Shown here: piece after piece, positions 46,556-58,796 of the stretch | Position numbering within the stretch: the stretch's first letter is position 1 | Layout: the number at the start of each line of letters is the position of its first letter | Source: Rhodobacteraceae bacterium WD3A24 | Lineage (GTDB): Bacteria > Pseudomonadota > Alphaproteobacteria > Rhodobacterales > Rhodobacteraceae | Reading direction: 5' to 3' | Assembly: GCA_002967695.1 (NCBI GenBank) | Contig: PUHN01000009.1 | Location: 31,796-95,795 of the forward strand | DNA: 64,000 nt | Position numbers and translations under genes: made by a program | Notes under the pieces: generated by a model | Database searches by the model: none | What the model was told of the DNA's origin: nothing | The model's input: the letters and a program-made list of their open reading frames with translations, nothing else

Positions 46556-47434
46556 TCAGGCTGCGACGAAGGCGTCGCGCGGGTAGCCCTGCAGATAAAG
46601 CAGCGCGGTCAGATCGCCGTGGTTGATGCGCAGGTCGCATTCGGCGGCGACCGAGGGCTTGGCATGCAGCGCCACGCCCGCCCCGGCAAGCTGAAGCATT
46701 CCCAGATCGTTAGCCCCGTCACCCACCGCCATGACCTCCGAATGGGCCAGGCCGCGCGCGGCGGCGACCTCTTCGAGCGCGGCCACCTTGGCCGCCTTTC
46801 CCAGGATCGGCTCGCCCACCTCGCCGGTCAGCTTTCCGTCCGCCATGCAGAGCCCGTTGGCGCGGTGCTCGTCGAAGCCAAGGCTGCGCGCGACGTGGCC
46901 CGTAAACGCCGTGAACCCGCCCGAGACCAGCACGGCGTAGGCTCCATTCGTACGCATCGTGGCGATGAGCGCATGCCCGCCGGGGGTGAAGCTGATCCGC
47001 TCGGTGAGAACCTTGCCGATCACCGATTCGTCGAGCCCGCGCAAGAGCGCCACGCGCTCGCGCAGGGCACCCTCGAATTCCAGCTCGCCATTCATCGCGC
47101 GGCGGGTGATCTCGGCCACCTGGGGGCCGATGCCGGCCTCGTCGGCGAGTTCGTCCACGCATTCCTGCCCGATCATGGTCGAATCCATGTCGGCGAGCAG
47201 CATCTTCTTGCGCCGCCCCCCGGCGGGCTGGACGGCCAGATCGATACCGCGCGCCTGCAAATCCGCCCAGACGTCCCAGAGGTCTACGGGCCGTGCGACG
47301 ATATCGAACTCCGCCGCCGCGCCGGGTGCGAGCCAGCGCGTCACCCCGCCCGCCCAGCGCCGGCGAAGGGCGTCGATCGTGGCGTCCTCCAGCATGGGGC
47401 GTGCGGGGTTCGTCAGCAGGGTAGCGGTAAACAT
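46556..47434 (-). CDS. serB: Phosphoserine phosphatase
   Basis: Last step of serine synthesis, phosphoserine to serine. 292 residues: an N-terminal ACT-like region and a HAD phosphatase with DMDST (nucleophile Asp82, Asp84), [13 protein letters not shown] and [16 protein letters not shown]. The ATG at 47434 gives the usual MFTATLL start; an in-frame ATG at 47488 adds 18 residues and is the alternative. It is divergent from serC, so the three serine genes cluster. Confidence 0.94.
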   Translation of the reverse strand: MFTATLLTNPARPMLEDATIDALRRRWAGGVTRWLAPGAAAEFDIVARPVDLWDVWADLQARGIDLAVQPAGGRRKKMLLADMDSTMIGQECVDELADEAGIGPQVAEITRRAMNGELEFEGALRERVALLRGLDESVIGKVLTERISFTPGGHALIATMRTNGAYAVLVSGGFTAFTGHVARSLGFDEHRANGLCMADGKLTGEVGEPILGKAAKVAALEEVAAARGLAHSEVMAVGDGANDLGMLQLAGAGVALHAKPSVAAECDLRINHGDLTALLYLQGYPRDAFVAA

Positions 47435-47504
47435 TGCGGCGCTTTCGAAATCGGTGGATGTCGCTTTCGGGCTATCAGGCGCCGCCATAGAACAATTTTT
47501 TCCC

Positions 47505-47533
47505 TTGCACCAGAGCCGGAGAAACCCTAAAGG
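47505..47533 (+). promoter_or_regulatory. Candidate promoter of serC-serA
   Basis: TTGCAC (47505-47510), 17-base spacer, TAAAGG (47528-47533), preceded by an A/T run. It would start the transcript right at the structured leader that follows. By-eye match. Confidence 0.4.
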
Positions 47534-47585
47534 CGTCGGCGGGACACCCCTCCCCAACGAGGGGCGAATATCTGGAAGGATAGAC
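47534..47585 (+). ncRNA. serC leader RNA motif (5' UTR structure of serC)
   Basis: The leader holds a perfect hairpin CCCCTC (47547-47552), loop CCCAAC, GAGGGG (47559-47564). TATC (47569-47572) is opposed to GATA (47579-47582) around the ribosome site GGAAGG. Position, order and the alphaproteobacterial serC-serA setting agree with the serC RNA motif described from comparative genomics; its ligand is unknown. Assignment is from memory of the motif and the visible pairing, not from a covariance search. Confidence 0.6.
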
Positions 47586-48743
47586 ATGACCGACGTCACG
47601 AAACCGGCCACGCGGCCGGCAAATCCGCGTTTTTCCTCGGGCCCCTGCGCCAAGATCCCCGGCTTTTCCCTCGACAAGCTCGCCGACGCGCCGCTCGGGC
47701 GCTCCCACCGCGCCGCGGCGGGCAAGGCCAAGCTGAAGGCCGCGATCGAGGGGACGCGCGAAATCCTGGGCATCCCCGCCGATTACCGCATCGGCATCGT
47801 CCCGGCCTCCGACACGGGCGCCTTCGAGATGGCGATGTGGTCGATGCTGGGCGAGCGCCCGGTCGAGATGGTCGCGTGGGAGTCCTTCGGCGCGGGCTGG
47901 GTAACCGATGCGGTCAAGCAGCTCAAGCTCGACGCACGCGTCCATGAGGCCGATTACGGCCGAATCGTGGACATGAGCGCGCTCGATTACGACCGCGACG
48001 TCTGCTTTACCTGGAACGGCACCACCAGCGGCGTGCGCATGCCCGATGGCGCGGCGATCCCGTCGGGCCGCAAGGGCCTGACCCTGTGCGACGCCACCTC
48101 GGCGGCGTTTGCCATGGACCTGCCCTGGGAGAAGCTCGACGTGACGACCTTCTCCTGGCAGAAGGTGATGGGCGGCGAGGCCGCGCATGGTGTCATCATC
48201 CTGTCGCCCCGCGCTGTCGAGCGGCTGGAAAGCTACACCCCGCCCTGGCCTCTGCCCAAGATCTTCCGCCTGACCAAGGGCGGCAAGCTCAACGAGGGAA
48301 TCTTCGAGGGCGCCACGATCAACACGCCGTCGATGCTGGCGGTCGAGGACTATCTCGTCGCGCTCGACTGGGCGCGCGACATCGGCGGGCTGCCCGCGCT
48401 GATCGCGCGCGCCGACGCCAACGCCCGCGCCGTGGCCGATTTCGTGGAGGCCCGCGACTGGATCGCCAATCTCGCCGAAGACCCGGCGACGGCCTCGACA
48501 ACGAGCGTGTGCCTGAAATTCACCGACCCGGGTATCCCGGATGCGGGCGCCTTCGCCAAGGCCATCGTCAAGCGGCTCGAATCCGAGGGCGTGGCCCATG
48601 ACATCGGCGCCTATCGCGACGCGCCGGCGGGGCTGCGCATCTGGTGCGGCTCGACGGTCGAGACGTCGGACATCGAGGCGCTGCTGCCCTGGATCGAGTG
48701 GGCCTACCACACCGAACGCGCCGCGTTTTCCGACGCGGCCTGA
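47586..48743 (+). CDS. serC: Phosphoserine aminotransferase
   Basis: Transaminates 3-phosphohydroxypyruvate to phosphoserine. 385 residues of the long alphaproteobacterial SerC form: [15 protein letters not shown] at the start, [13 protein letters not shown], the PLP lysine Lys193 in [15 protein letters not shown], and [22 protein letters not shown] ribosome site in a leader hairpin. serA follows 111 bases later on the same strand; the gap has G+C-rich dyads but no clear terminator. Confidence 0.97.
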   Translation: MTDVTKPATRPANPRFSSGPCAKIPGFSLDKLADAPLGRSHRAAAGKAKLKAAIEGTREILGIPADYRIGIVPASDTGAFEMAMWSMLGERPVEMVAWESFGAGWVTDAVKQLKLDARVHEADYGRIVDMSALDYDRDVCFTWNGTTSGVRMPDGAAIPSGRKGLTLCDATSAAFAMDLPWEKLDVTTFSWQKVMGGEAAHGVIILSPRAVERLESYTPPWPLPKIFRLTKGGKLNEGIFEGATINTPSMLAVEDYLVALDWARDIGGLPALIARADANARAVADFVEARDWIANLAEDPATASTTSVCLKFTDPGIPDAGAFAKAIVKRLESEGVAHDIGAYRDAPAGLRIWCGSTVETSDIEALLPWIEWAYHTERAAFSDAA

Positions 48744-48854
48744 TCGCGCTTTCCTGCGGTGGGCCGCGCCTGCCCGCGCCCCCGCCCGGCCCGGGCGCGC
48801 GGCGCATGCGCGCCTGCCCTTTTTCGTGAAATTCTGTCTCCAAGGAGCCCCGAC

Positions 48855-50456
48855 ATGGCACCCAAGGTTCTCGTTTCCGACAAGCTTTCCGAAACCGCCG
48901 TCCAGGTTTTCCGCGACCGCGGCATCGACGTGACCTTCGACCCCTCCATCGGCAAGGACAAGGACAAGCTGCTGGAGGTGATCGGCGATTACGACGGCCT
49001 CGCCATCCGCTCGGCCACCAAGGTTTCCGACAAGGTTCTGGCCCGGGCCGGCAAGCTCAAGGTGATTGGCCGCGCCGGCATCGGCGTGGACAATGTCGAT
49101 GTCCCCGCGGCCTCCAAGAAGGGCGTGATCGTGATGAACACGCCCTTCGGCAACTCGATCACCACCGCCGAGCATGCCATCGCGATGATGATGTCGGTCG
49201 CGCGCCAGATCCCCGAGGCCAACGCCTCCACCCAGGCGGGCAAGTGGGAGAAGTCGCGCTTCATGGGCGTGGAACTGACCGGCAAGACGCTGGGCGTGAT
49301 CGGCGCGGGCAATATCGGCTCGATCGTCATCGACCGCGCCCACGGCCTGCGGATGAAGGTCATCGCCTTTGACCCCTTCCTCAGCGAGGAACGCGCGACA
49401 AAGCTGGGCGTGACCAAGGTCGAGCTCGACGAGCTTCTCGGCCGCTCCGATTTCGTCACGCTCCATGTGCCGCTGACCGACAAGACCAAGCACATTCTCT
49501 CGGCCGACAATATCGCCAAGATGAAGAAGGGCGCGCGCATCATCAACTGCGCCCGCGGCGGGCTGGTCGATGAAGAGGCCACCGCCGAGGCGATCAAGTC
49601 CGGCCAGCTCGGCGGCGCGGCCTTCGACGTGTTCACCGAGGAGCCGGCGACCGACAACCCGCTCTTCGGCCTGCCCAACGTGGTGTGCACCCCGCATCTG
49701 GGTGCGGCCACCACCGAGGCACAGGAAAACGTCGCCATCCAGGTGGCCGAGCAGATGTCGGACTACCTGCTGACCGGTGCGGTGCAGAACGCGCTGAACA
49801 TGCCGTCGGTGACCGCCGAGGAAGCCGCCGTCATGGGGCCGTGGCTCAAGCTGTCGCAGCATCTCGGCGCCTTCGTCGGCCAGATGACGGACGAGCCGAT
49901 CAAGGCGATCAACGTGCTCTATGACGGCAATGTCGCCGAGATGAACGTCGATGCGCTCAACAGCGGCATGATCGCGGGGGTGATGAAAGCCTCCAACCCC
50001 GATATCAACATGGTATCCGCCCCCGTTGTGGCCAAGGAGCGCGGCATTCAGGTCTCCACCACCCGGCAGGAGAAGACGGGCGTCTTCGACGGCTACATCA
50101 AGCTGACCGTCGTCACCGATTCCCGCGAGCGTTCCATCGCCGGGACGGTGTTCTCCGACGGCAAGCCACGCTTCATTCAGATCAAGGGCATCAATATCGA
50201 CGCCGAGGTGGGCGAGCACATGCTGTATACCACCAATGTGGACACCCCCGGCATCATCGGCACTCTGGGCCGGACGCTGGGCGACGGCGGCGCGAACATC
50301 GCCAATTTCACGCTGGGCCGCTCGGGCGCAGGCAAGGATGCGATCGCGCTGCTCTATCTCGACGGGCAGCCCTCCGGCGATGTACTGCAGGCGCTCAGGG
50401 ATACGGGGCTGTTCCGGCAGGTCCGCCCGCTGCAATTCGATATCGAGGCGGCCTGA
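48855..50456 (+). CDS. serA: D-3-phosphoglycerate dehydrogenase
   Basis: First enzyme of serine synthesis. 533 residues of the long three-domain type: substrate domain, NAD domain with GVIGAGNIGS near residue 150, catalytic HLGAATTEAQENVA, an intervening domain, and a C-terminal ACT domain (HMLYTTNVDTPGIIGTLG) that usually binds serine for feedback control. CAAGGAG precedes the ATG by nine bases. Confidence 0.97.
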   Translation: MAPKVLVSDKLSETAVQVFRDRGIDVTFDPSIGKDKDKLLEVIGDYDGLAIRSATKVSDKVLARAGKLKVIGRAGIGVDNVDVPAASKKGVIVMNTPFGNSITTAEHAIAMMMSVARQIPEANASTQAGKWEKSRFMGVELTGKTLGVIGAGNIGSIVIDRAHGLRMKVIAFDPFLSEERATKLGVTKVELDELLGRSDFVTLHVPLTDKTKHILSADNIAKMKKGARIINCARGGLVDEEATAEAIKSGQLGGAAFDVFTEEPATDNPLFGLPNVVCTPHLGAATTEAQENVAIQVAEQMSDYLLTGAVQNALNMPSVTAEEAAVMGPWLKLSQHLGAFVGQMTDEPIKAINVLYDGNVAEMNVDALNSGMIAGVMKASNPDINMVSAPVVAKERGIQVSTTRQEKTGVFDGYIKLTVVTDSRERSIAGTVFSDGKPRFIQIKGINIDAEVGEHMLYTTNVDTPGIIGTLGRTLGDGGANIANFTLGRSGAGKDAIALLYLDGQPSGDVLQALRDTGLFRQVRPLQFDIEAA

Positions 50457-50518
50457 GCCGCCCCCTTCGCGGGGCGGGCACGGTGCCCGCCCCGCGCGAT
50501 CCGCCGGAAGGCACCACA

Positions 50519-51259
50519 ATGCGCAGCTACGCGATCGGCGACATTCACGGCCACCGCGACCTCCTGATCGGGGCGCATGGGCACATCGCCCGCGACCGCC
50601 GCGCGGTCGGCGACGACGCGGCGCCGATCATCCATATCGGCGATCTGGTCGATCGCGGCCCGGATTCGGCGGGCGTGGTAGAGCATCTCGCCGCCGGTCT
50701 CGAACGCGGCGAGAACTGGATCGTCCTGAAGGGCAACCACGACCGGATGCTGGCGCTGTTTCTCGACGACCCGGCCGCGACGGACCCCAGGCTGCGCATC
50801 GATTTCAGCTATCTGCACCCCAATATCGGCGGCGCCTCTACACTGGCCTCCTACGGCGTCGATGTCTCCGCGGGCCGCGCCCCGATGGACATCCACGCCG
50901 AGGCGGAAGCGCTGATCCCCGAGTCGCATCGCCGCTTTCTGCGTGAACTGCGCCCATTCCACCGGCGCGGAGAGGCGCTGTTCGTCCATGCCGGCATTCG
51001 CCCCGGCGTGCCGCTGGAGGACCAGAGCGAGGATGACCTCCTGTGGATTCGTGAGCCGTTTCTCGACAGCACGGCCGATCACGGGCTCCTGGTCATTCAC
51101 GGCCACACGCCGACCGAGGCGGCCACCAATTACGGCAACCGCGTCAACATCGACAGCGGCGCGGCCTTTGGCGGGCCGCTGAGCGCAGTGGTCATCGAAG
51201 GCCGCGATGTCTGGCTTCTGACCGAAAGCGGGCGCGTGCCCCTGCCGCCCGTCGCCTGA
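50519..51259 (+). CDS. Metallophosphoesterase (serine/threonine phosphatase-like)
   Basis: A 246-residue calcineurin-like phosphoesterase with all metal motifs: GDIHGHRDLL at residues 8-17, HIGDLVDRGPDS, LKGNHDRMLAL, LFVHAGIRPG and VIHGHTP. This is the PrpA/PPP-type bacterial phosphatase or diadenosine-tetraphosphatase-like group. Start at 50519 with GGAAGG upstream; the frame is open a further 36 bases. It is 62 bases after serA and may share its transcript. Confidence 0.9.
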   Translation: MRSYAIGDIHGHRDLLIGAHGHIARDRRAVGDDAAPIIHIGDLVDRGPDSAGVVEHLAAGLERGENWIVLKGNHDRMLALFLDDPAATDPRLRIDFSYLHPNIGGASTLASYGVDVSAGRAPMDIHAEAEALIPESHRRFLRELRPFHRRGEALFVHAGIRPGVPLEDQSEDDLLWIREPFLDSTADHGLLVIHGHTPTEAATNYGNRVNIDSGAAFGGPLSAVVIEGRDVWLLTESGRVPLPPVA

Positions 51260-51301
51260 GCACGGCGGGCCGGCGACCGACGCATGGCGGGCCGCCCGAT
51301 G

Positions 51302-51649
51302 TCAGAGATCCCATGCGTCGGGGTCGGGCAACGGGCCGAGCGCGACCCAGGCCGCCGACACCCGCGCGACCCTCGTGTCGCCCCATGTACGGAACACCAC
51401 CTCCATCCCCTCGGGCGTGACATTTTCGGCCAACACCTCTGCGCGCTGGTTGCTGCCGCCGTGAATGTCCCACATCCGCAGCCCCACCGTCACCGTCGGG
51501 CTGGCGGCAAAGGGCTCATCAAAGCGGACGCTGCGGCGGACTTCGCGCGGCCCCTCCTGGGTCCACATCGGGCCGCCGGTCTCGAAATCCGAAAAGAGTT
51601 GAAGCGCGCCCTCGGCAATACCGAGAACGCCCGTGGCGATACGTTTCAT
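51302..51649 (-). CDS. H-type lectin domain protein
   Basis: A 115-residue protein that matches the H-type lectin domain pattern: FETGGPMW, the RRSVRFDEPFAASPTVTVGLRMWDI strand region and NQRAEVLAENVTPEGMEVVFRTWGDTRVARV. In animals this domain binds GalNAc; in Rhodobacterales short single-domain versions are found without known role. No signal peptide is evident. Placed between a phosphoesterase (convergent) and the ATP synthase operon. Confidence 0.75.
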   Translation of the reverse strand: MKRIATGVLGIAEGALQLFSDFETGGPMWTQEGPREVRRSVRFDEPFAASPTVTVGLRMWDIHGGSNQRAEVLAENVTPEGMEVVFRTWGDTRVARVSAAWVALGPLPDPDAWDL

Positions 51650-51794
51650 GGCCTTATCCTAAGGGGCAATCGCGGCACGAATCTGGCGGTCCCGGCCGGG
51701 CGGTTCCACTGCCACACCAGCCGGGACTACGCGCGCCCTGCCCGGATGCAATGACGCGCCTCGCCAGGCGAACGCGCGCAACCGGGGCCGAATT

Positions 51795-51810
51795 CGCGCC
51801 CGCGGGCGCG
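51795..51810 (-). terminator. 16-bp palindrome just after atpC
   Basis: CGCGCCCGCGGGCGCG is a perfect palindrome two bases after the atpC stop on the minus strand. As RNA it folds into a six-base stem with a CGCG loop. No U tract follows. It likely marks the 3' end of the F1 operon. The remaining gap to the lectin gene (51650-51794) holds nothing recognisable. Confidence 0.45.
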
Positions 51811-51812
51811 TG

Positions 51813-52211
51813 TCAGCTCATCGCGTCGATCAGCTCGACGAGATCGGCAACGAAAAGCTCGGCGGCGTCGCGCTCTTCCGAAGGGGCCTTGGCGGCCTGC
51901 GCGCGGGCGTCCTCCAGATGGGCGCGGAGCTGCTCGATCGTCTCCGTCTCGCTGGAGTAGGCCCGCTCGGCCAGAACCGAGGTCGCCTCCGCACCGATTT
52001 CGGCAAAGCCGCCGGTCACCGCATAGCGCGAGGTGCTGCCATCGGCGGCGGTGACCGTCACCAGCCCCGGCCGGAGCGTGGTGATGGTCGGTGCGTGGTC
52101 CGGCATCGCGGTCAGGTTGCCCTCGGTCCCCGGAATCTGCACCGCCTGAGCCTCGATCGAGGCCAGCCGCCGCTCGGGCGAGACGAGGTCGAACTGCATG
52201 GTGTCGGCCAT
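51813..52211 (-). CDS. atpC: ATP synthase F1 subunit epsilon
   Basis: 132 residues; central-stalk subunit and regulator of F1. Shows the beta-sandwich start ([37 protein letters not shown]) and a C-terminal helical part ([22 protein letters not shown]). Last gene of the F1 operon, 18 bases after atpD. Confidence 0.96.
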   Translation of the reverse strand: MADTMQFDLVSPERRLASIEAQAVQIPGTEGNLTAMPDHAPTITTLRPGLVTVTAADGSTSRYAVTGGFAEIGAEATSVLAERAYSSETETIEQLRAHLEDARAQAAKAPSEERDAAELFVADLVELIDAMS

Positions 52212-52229
52212 CGGCCTTCCTTCCTGCGT

Positions 52230-54547
<2,318 letters not shown>

Positions 54548-54569
54548 GTCGCGCTCCTTTCGCCCGCCC

Positions 54570-56108
<1,539 letters not shown>

Positions 56109-56669
56109 TTATCCGACCTCTTTCATTGCGTTCTGCAGGGCTGCGAGCCGGGAGCGGATCGAGGTGTCGATCATCTTCGAGCCCACCTGTACGACGAGAC
56201 CGCCGATGAGGCTTTCATCGACGGTCGCATTCAGTTTCACGTCCTTTCCGACGCGGTCCTTGAGCACCTTGGCAAGCTGCTCCGACTGCGCCTTGGTCAG
56301 CGCCTTGGCGGCGCGCACCTCGGCGGTCACCTCGCCCTTTTCCGCGGCAAGGCTGGCGCGCAGCGCGTCCAGCAGATGCGGCAGCGCAAACAGGCGCCGC
56401 CGCGCGGCCATAACGGCCAGAGTGTGGCGCGTGAGCGTCGAGACCTCCATGCGGGCCGCAACCCCGTCGATCCCGGCGGCCTGCTCGGCCCGGCTGTAGA
56501 CGGGCGACGAGATGAGATCCCGCAGATCGCGGCTCTCGGAAAGGGCCGCGTCGAGGGCGGCAATATCGTTTTCGAGCGTGTCGAGCGCCTTGTCGTCGCG
56601 CGCGAGCTCGAACAGGGCCGTCGCATAGCGCGCGGCGATCCCTGCGGAAATCGAAGCTGGTTCGGACAC
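56109..56669 (-). CDS. atpH: ATP synthase F1 subunit delta
   Basis: Peripheral stalk subunit (OSCP-type), 186 residues beginning [22 protein letters not shown]. There are two in-frame GTG codons six bases apart; the second (56669) is six bases after AAGG and gives the family N-terminus, while the first sits directly on the ribosome site. C-terminal [24 protein letters not shown] is typical. First gene of atpHAGDC; the Fo genes are elsewhere, as usual in this family. Confidence 0.95.
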   Translation of the reverse strand: MSEPASISAGIAARYATALFELARDDKALDTLENDIAALDAALSESRDLRDLISSPVYSRAEQAAGIDGVAARMEVSTLTRHTLAVMAARRRLFALPHLLDALRASLAAEKGEVTAEVRAAKALTKAQSEQLAKVLKDRVGKDVKLNATVDESLIGGLVVQVGSKMIDTSIRSRLAALQNAMKEVG

Positions 56670-56764
56670 GTCCACCCTTTCGATATCTGTTCGCCCGCGG
56701 CCTCGCCCATGGCCGGGGCCTCAATGATGCCTGAATGTCGGCGCGGGCACCGGAAATCGGCGTG

Positions 56765-56793
56765 GGTGTAGCAGAGGCTTCACAACCCCGCAA
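56765..56793 (-). promoter_or_regulatory. Candidate promoter of the atpHAGDC operon
   Basis: Minus strand: TTGCGG (56793-56788), 17-base spacer, TACACC (56770-56765), giving a leader of about 90 bases before atpH. The remainder of the 283-base spacer to the divergent-side methyltransferase end contains no gene. Confidence 0.4.
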
Positions 56794-56952
56794 CAGCCAA
56801 GCTGACAGGAAGTTGACCGCATATCCCGCCCGTCGCGGCCGCGAATGCCGCACTGCCGCGACGCACCGCCGCATCCGGGCGCACTCTGCGCGAATCGTCC
56901 CGGTGCCGGAATGCAAGGCGCATGGCGCGGCCCGGCTCCAGCCATGCCGGAA

Positions 56953-57699
56953 TCAGGCGGGCTTCGAGCCGGGCCGAGGGGCGCCTTCAAGTATCTTCAG
57001 CGGCCGGCGCACCGCCTCGGGCAGGCCGGGCCGGGCCGGCCGGTCGTCCTGGCGCACGGCCTCCACCAGCAGCGCGCCCCCCGCCCAGTAGGAGGACATC
57101 GCGCGCCCGGCCCGCTCCCAGACGCCCGCGCTGCGAAGCCAGAACCGGCGCCCGGAAGGCGGAAAGAACAGCGCCGCGCGATGCCGCTGCGGGACAAATC
57201 CGTGCGCGGTCAGCTGCGTCTCGATCTGGCCGAGCGAATAGGGCCGGCCGACGGCAAAGGGCGTACCGTCGCGCCGCGCCCAGAGCCCGCGCCGGTTGGG
57301 CAGGATGAACATCACCTGCCCCCCCGGGGCCAGGCTCCTAGCGCAGCTTTCCAGCACGGCTGACGGCCGTTCGGAGCATTCGAGCCCGTGCATCAGGATG
57401 ATCCGGTCGGCGCTGCCCGGGGCGACGGGCCAGCGCGTCTCATGGCACAAAACGCTGACATTGTCGCCCTCGGCGGGCCAGTGCATCACCCCCTGCCCCG
57501 CGGGCATGAGCGCGATCACCCGCCGCGCCGCGCGCAGATAGGGCCGCAGAACCGGCACCGCAAAGCCGAAGCCCACGAGATTGAGCCGCGCCATGTCGGG
57601 CCAGAGATCGTGCACCTGCTCGCGCAACCCGCGCTGCGCCGCCCGCCCCAGACGCGAGCGGTAGTAGAAATCGCGCAGCTCGGTGACGTCGAGATGCAT
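56953..57699 (-). CDS. SAM-dependent methyltransferase domain protein
   Basis: A 248-residue protein of the methyltransferase type-11 group: LNLVGFGFAVPVLRPYL replaces a classical glycine motif, followed by DRIILMHGLECSERPSAVLESCARSLAPGGQVMFILPNRRGLWAR. Start at 57699 (MHLDVTELRDFYYRSRLGR); the frame is open further upstream into the shared promoter region. It is divergent from gloB, a pairing common in this bacterial group. The weak SAM motif leaves activity uncertain. Confidence 0.82.
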   Translation of the reverse strand: MHLDVTELRDFYYRSRLGRAAQRGLREQVHDLWPDMARLNLVGFGFAVPVLRPYLRAARRVIALMPAGQGVMHWPAEGDNVSVLCHETRWPVAPGSADRIILMHGLECSERPSAVLESCARSLAPGGQVMFILPNRRGLWARRDGTPFAVGRPYSLGQIETQLTAHGFVPQRHRAALFFPPSGRRFWLRSAGVWERAGRAMSSYWAGGALLVEAVRQDDRPARPGLPEAVRRPLKILEGAPRPGSKPA

Positions 57700-57760
57700 T
57701 GCACGCGCCTGCCCGGTGAACCACAGTGTGTGCAGCATACAAAAGCATGAGGGAAACGCC

Positions 57761-58528
57761 ATGCCCCTGGAACTCGTCACCATCCCTTGCCGCAGCGACA
57801 ATTATGCCTTCCTCGTCCACGAGGCGGCCAGTGGCGAGACGGCACTGGTCGACGCTCCCGAGGCCGGGCCGATCCTTGCTGAGCTGGAGCGGCGCGGCTG
57901 GACGCTTTCGAGCGTGCTGCTGACGCATCATCACCTCGACCATGTCGAGGGGCTGGGCCGCCTGCTCGACGCCCATTCCGCGCGAGTCGTCGGCGCCAAG
58001 GCCGACGCGCACCGCCTGCCGCCGCTCGACCAGGCCGTCGTCGAGGGCGACACCGTCAGCGTCGGCGGGGAGGAGGGCCGCGTGCTCGACGTCTCCGGCC
58101 ACACCGTCGGCCACATCGCCTTCCACTTCCCCGATTCCGGGCTGGCCTTCACCGGCGACAGTCTGATGGCGCTGGGATGCGGGCGCATCTTCGAGGGCAC
58201 CCCCGAGATGATGTGGAACAGCCTCGGCAAGCTCGCCGCGCTGCCCGGCGACACACGCATCTGCTCGGGGCACGAATACACGACCAAGAACGCCAATTTC
58301 GCCGCAATCATCGAGCCCGACAACGCCGAGCTGAAGGCACGGCGCGCGCGCATCGACGAGGCCCGCGCCGAAGGCCGGCCCACCGTGCCGTCGAAACTGG
58401 CCGAAGAGCTCGCCACCAACCCGATGCTTCGCGCCCACCTGCCCGATGTAAAGGAGGCCGTGCGCATGGCCGGGGCGAGCGATGTCGAGGTGTTTGCCGA
58501 AATCCGCCACCGCCGCGATGGGTACTGA
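57761..58528 (+). CDS. gloB: Hydroxyacylglutathione hydrolase (glyoxalase II)
   Basis: Hydrolyses S-lactoylglutathione to lactate and glutathione in methylglyoxal detoxification. 255 residues; metal motif THHHLDH with His56, His58, Asp60 and His61, further ligands in SGHTVGH, FTGDSLMALGCGR and CSGHEYTTKN, and the C-terminal helical glutathione-binding part. GAGGGA ribosome site five bases before the ATG. Confidence 0.96.
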   Translation: MPLELVTIPCRSDNYAFLVHEAASGETALVDAPEAGPILAELERRGWTLSSVLLTHHHLDHVEGLGRLLDAHSARVVGAKADAHRLPPLDQAVVEGDTVSVGGEEGRVLDVSGHTVGHIAFHFPDSGLAFTGDSLMALGCGRIFEGTPEMMWNSLGKLAALPGDTRICSGHEYTTKNANFAAIIEPDNAELKARRARIDEARAEGRPTVPSKLAEELATNPMLRAHLPDVKEAVRMAGASDVEVFAEIRHRRDGY

Positions 58529-58698
58529 GCCCCGCGCGGCCGCCGCGCTGAGTCGCGCGTGCCCGCGCGCGCGGAACCTAGCGGTGTCGCGGCCGCCCAA
58601 GAGCCGTCTGCGGGCTCTCATTAACTCGCGCGGCGGTCACATTTGCGCGCGAGCGCCGGCACAAAGCCGTGTCAAGACGGACGAACACGGAAAAAAAA

Positions 58699-58731
58699 CT
58701 TGAAGCGGGAAGAATAACACCGAACTCTAGG
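58699..58731 (+). promoter_or_regulatory. Possible heat-shock (RpoH-type) promoter upstream of clpA
   Basis: CTTGAA (58699-58704), the -35 core favoured by sigma-32 in alphaproteobacteria, follows an eight-A run and stands about 95 bases before the clpA GTG. The best -10-like box (CTCTAG, 58725) is at a 20-base spacing, which is long. The 268-base gloB-clpA gap is otherwise without a gene. Confidence 0.28.
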
Positions 58732-58796
58732 ACTACAGGCTCATGGTCCTCGGCGGCCCGCCGCCGCCGACGGCCCCAGAATACAGGAGCGCGCAC

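Noticed and set aside
47475..50519. 1014-codon minus-strand frame opposite serC and serA
   Set aside because: Antisense to strongly supported serine-synthesis genes; no recognisable motif.
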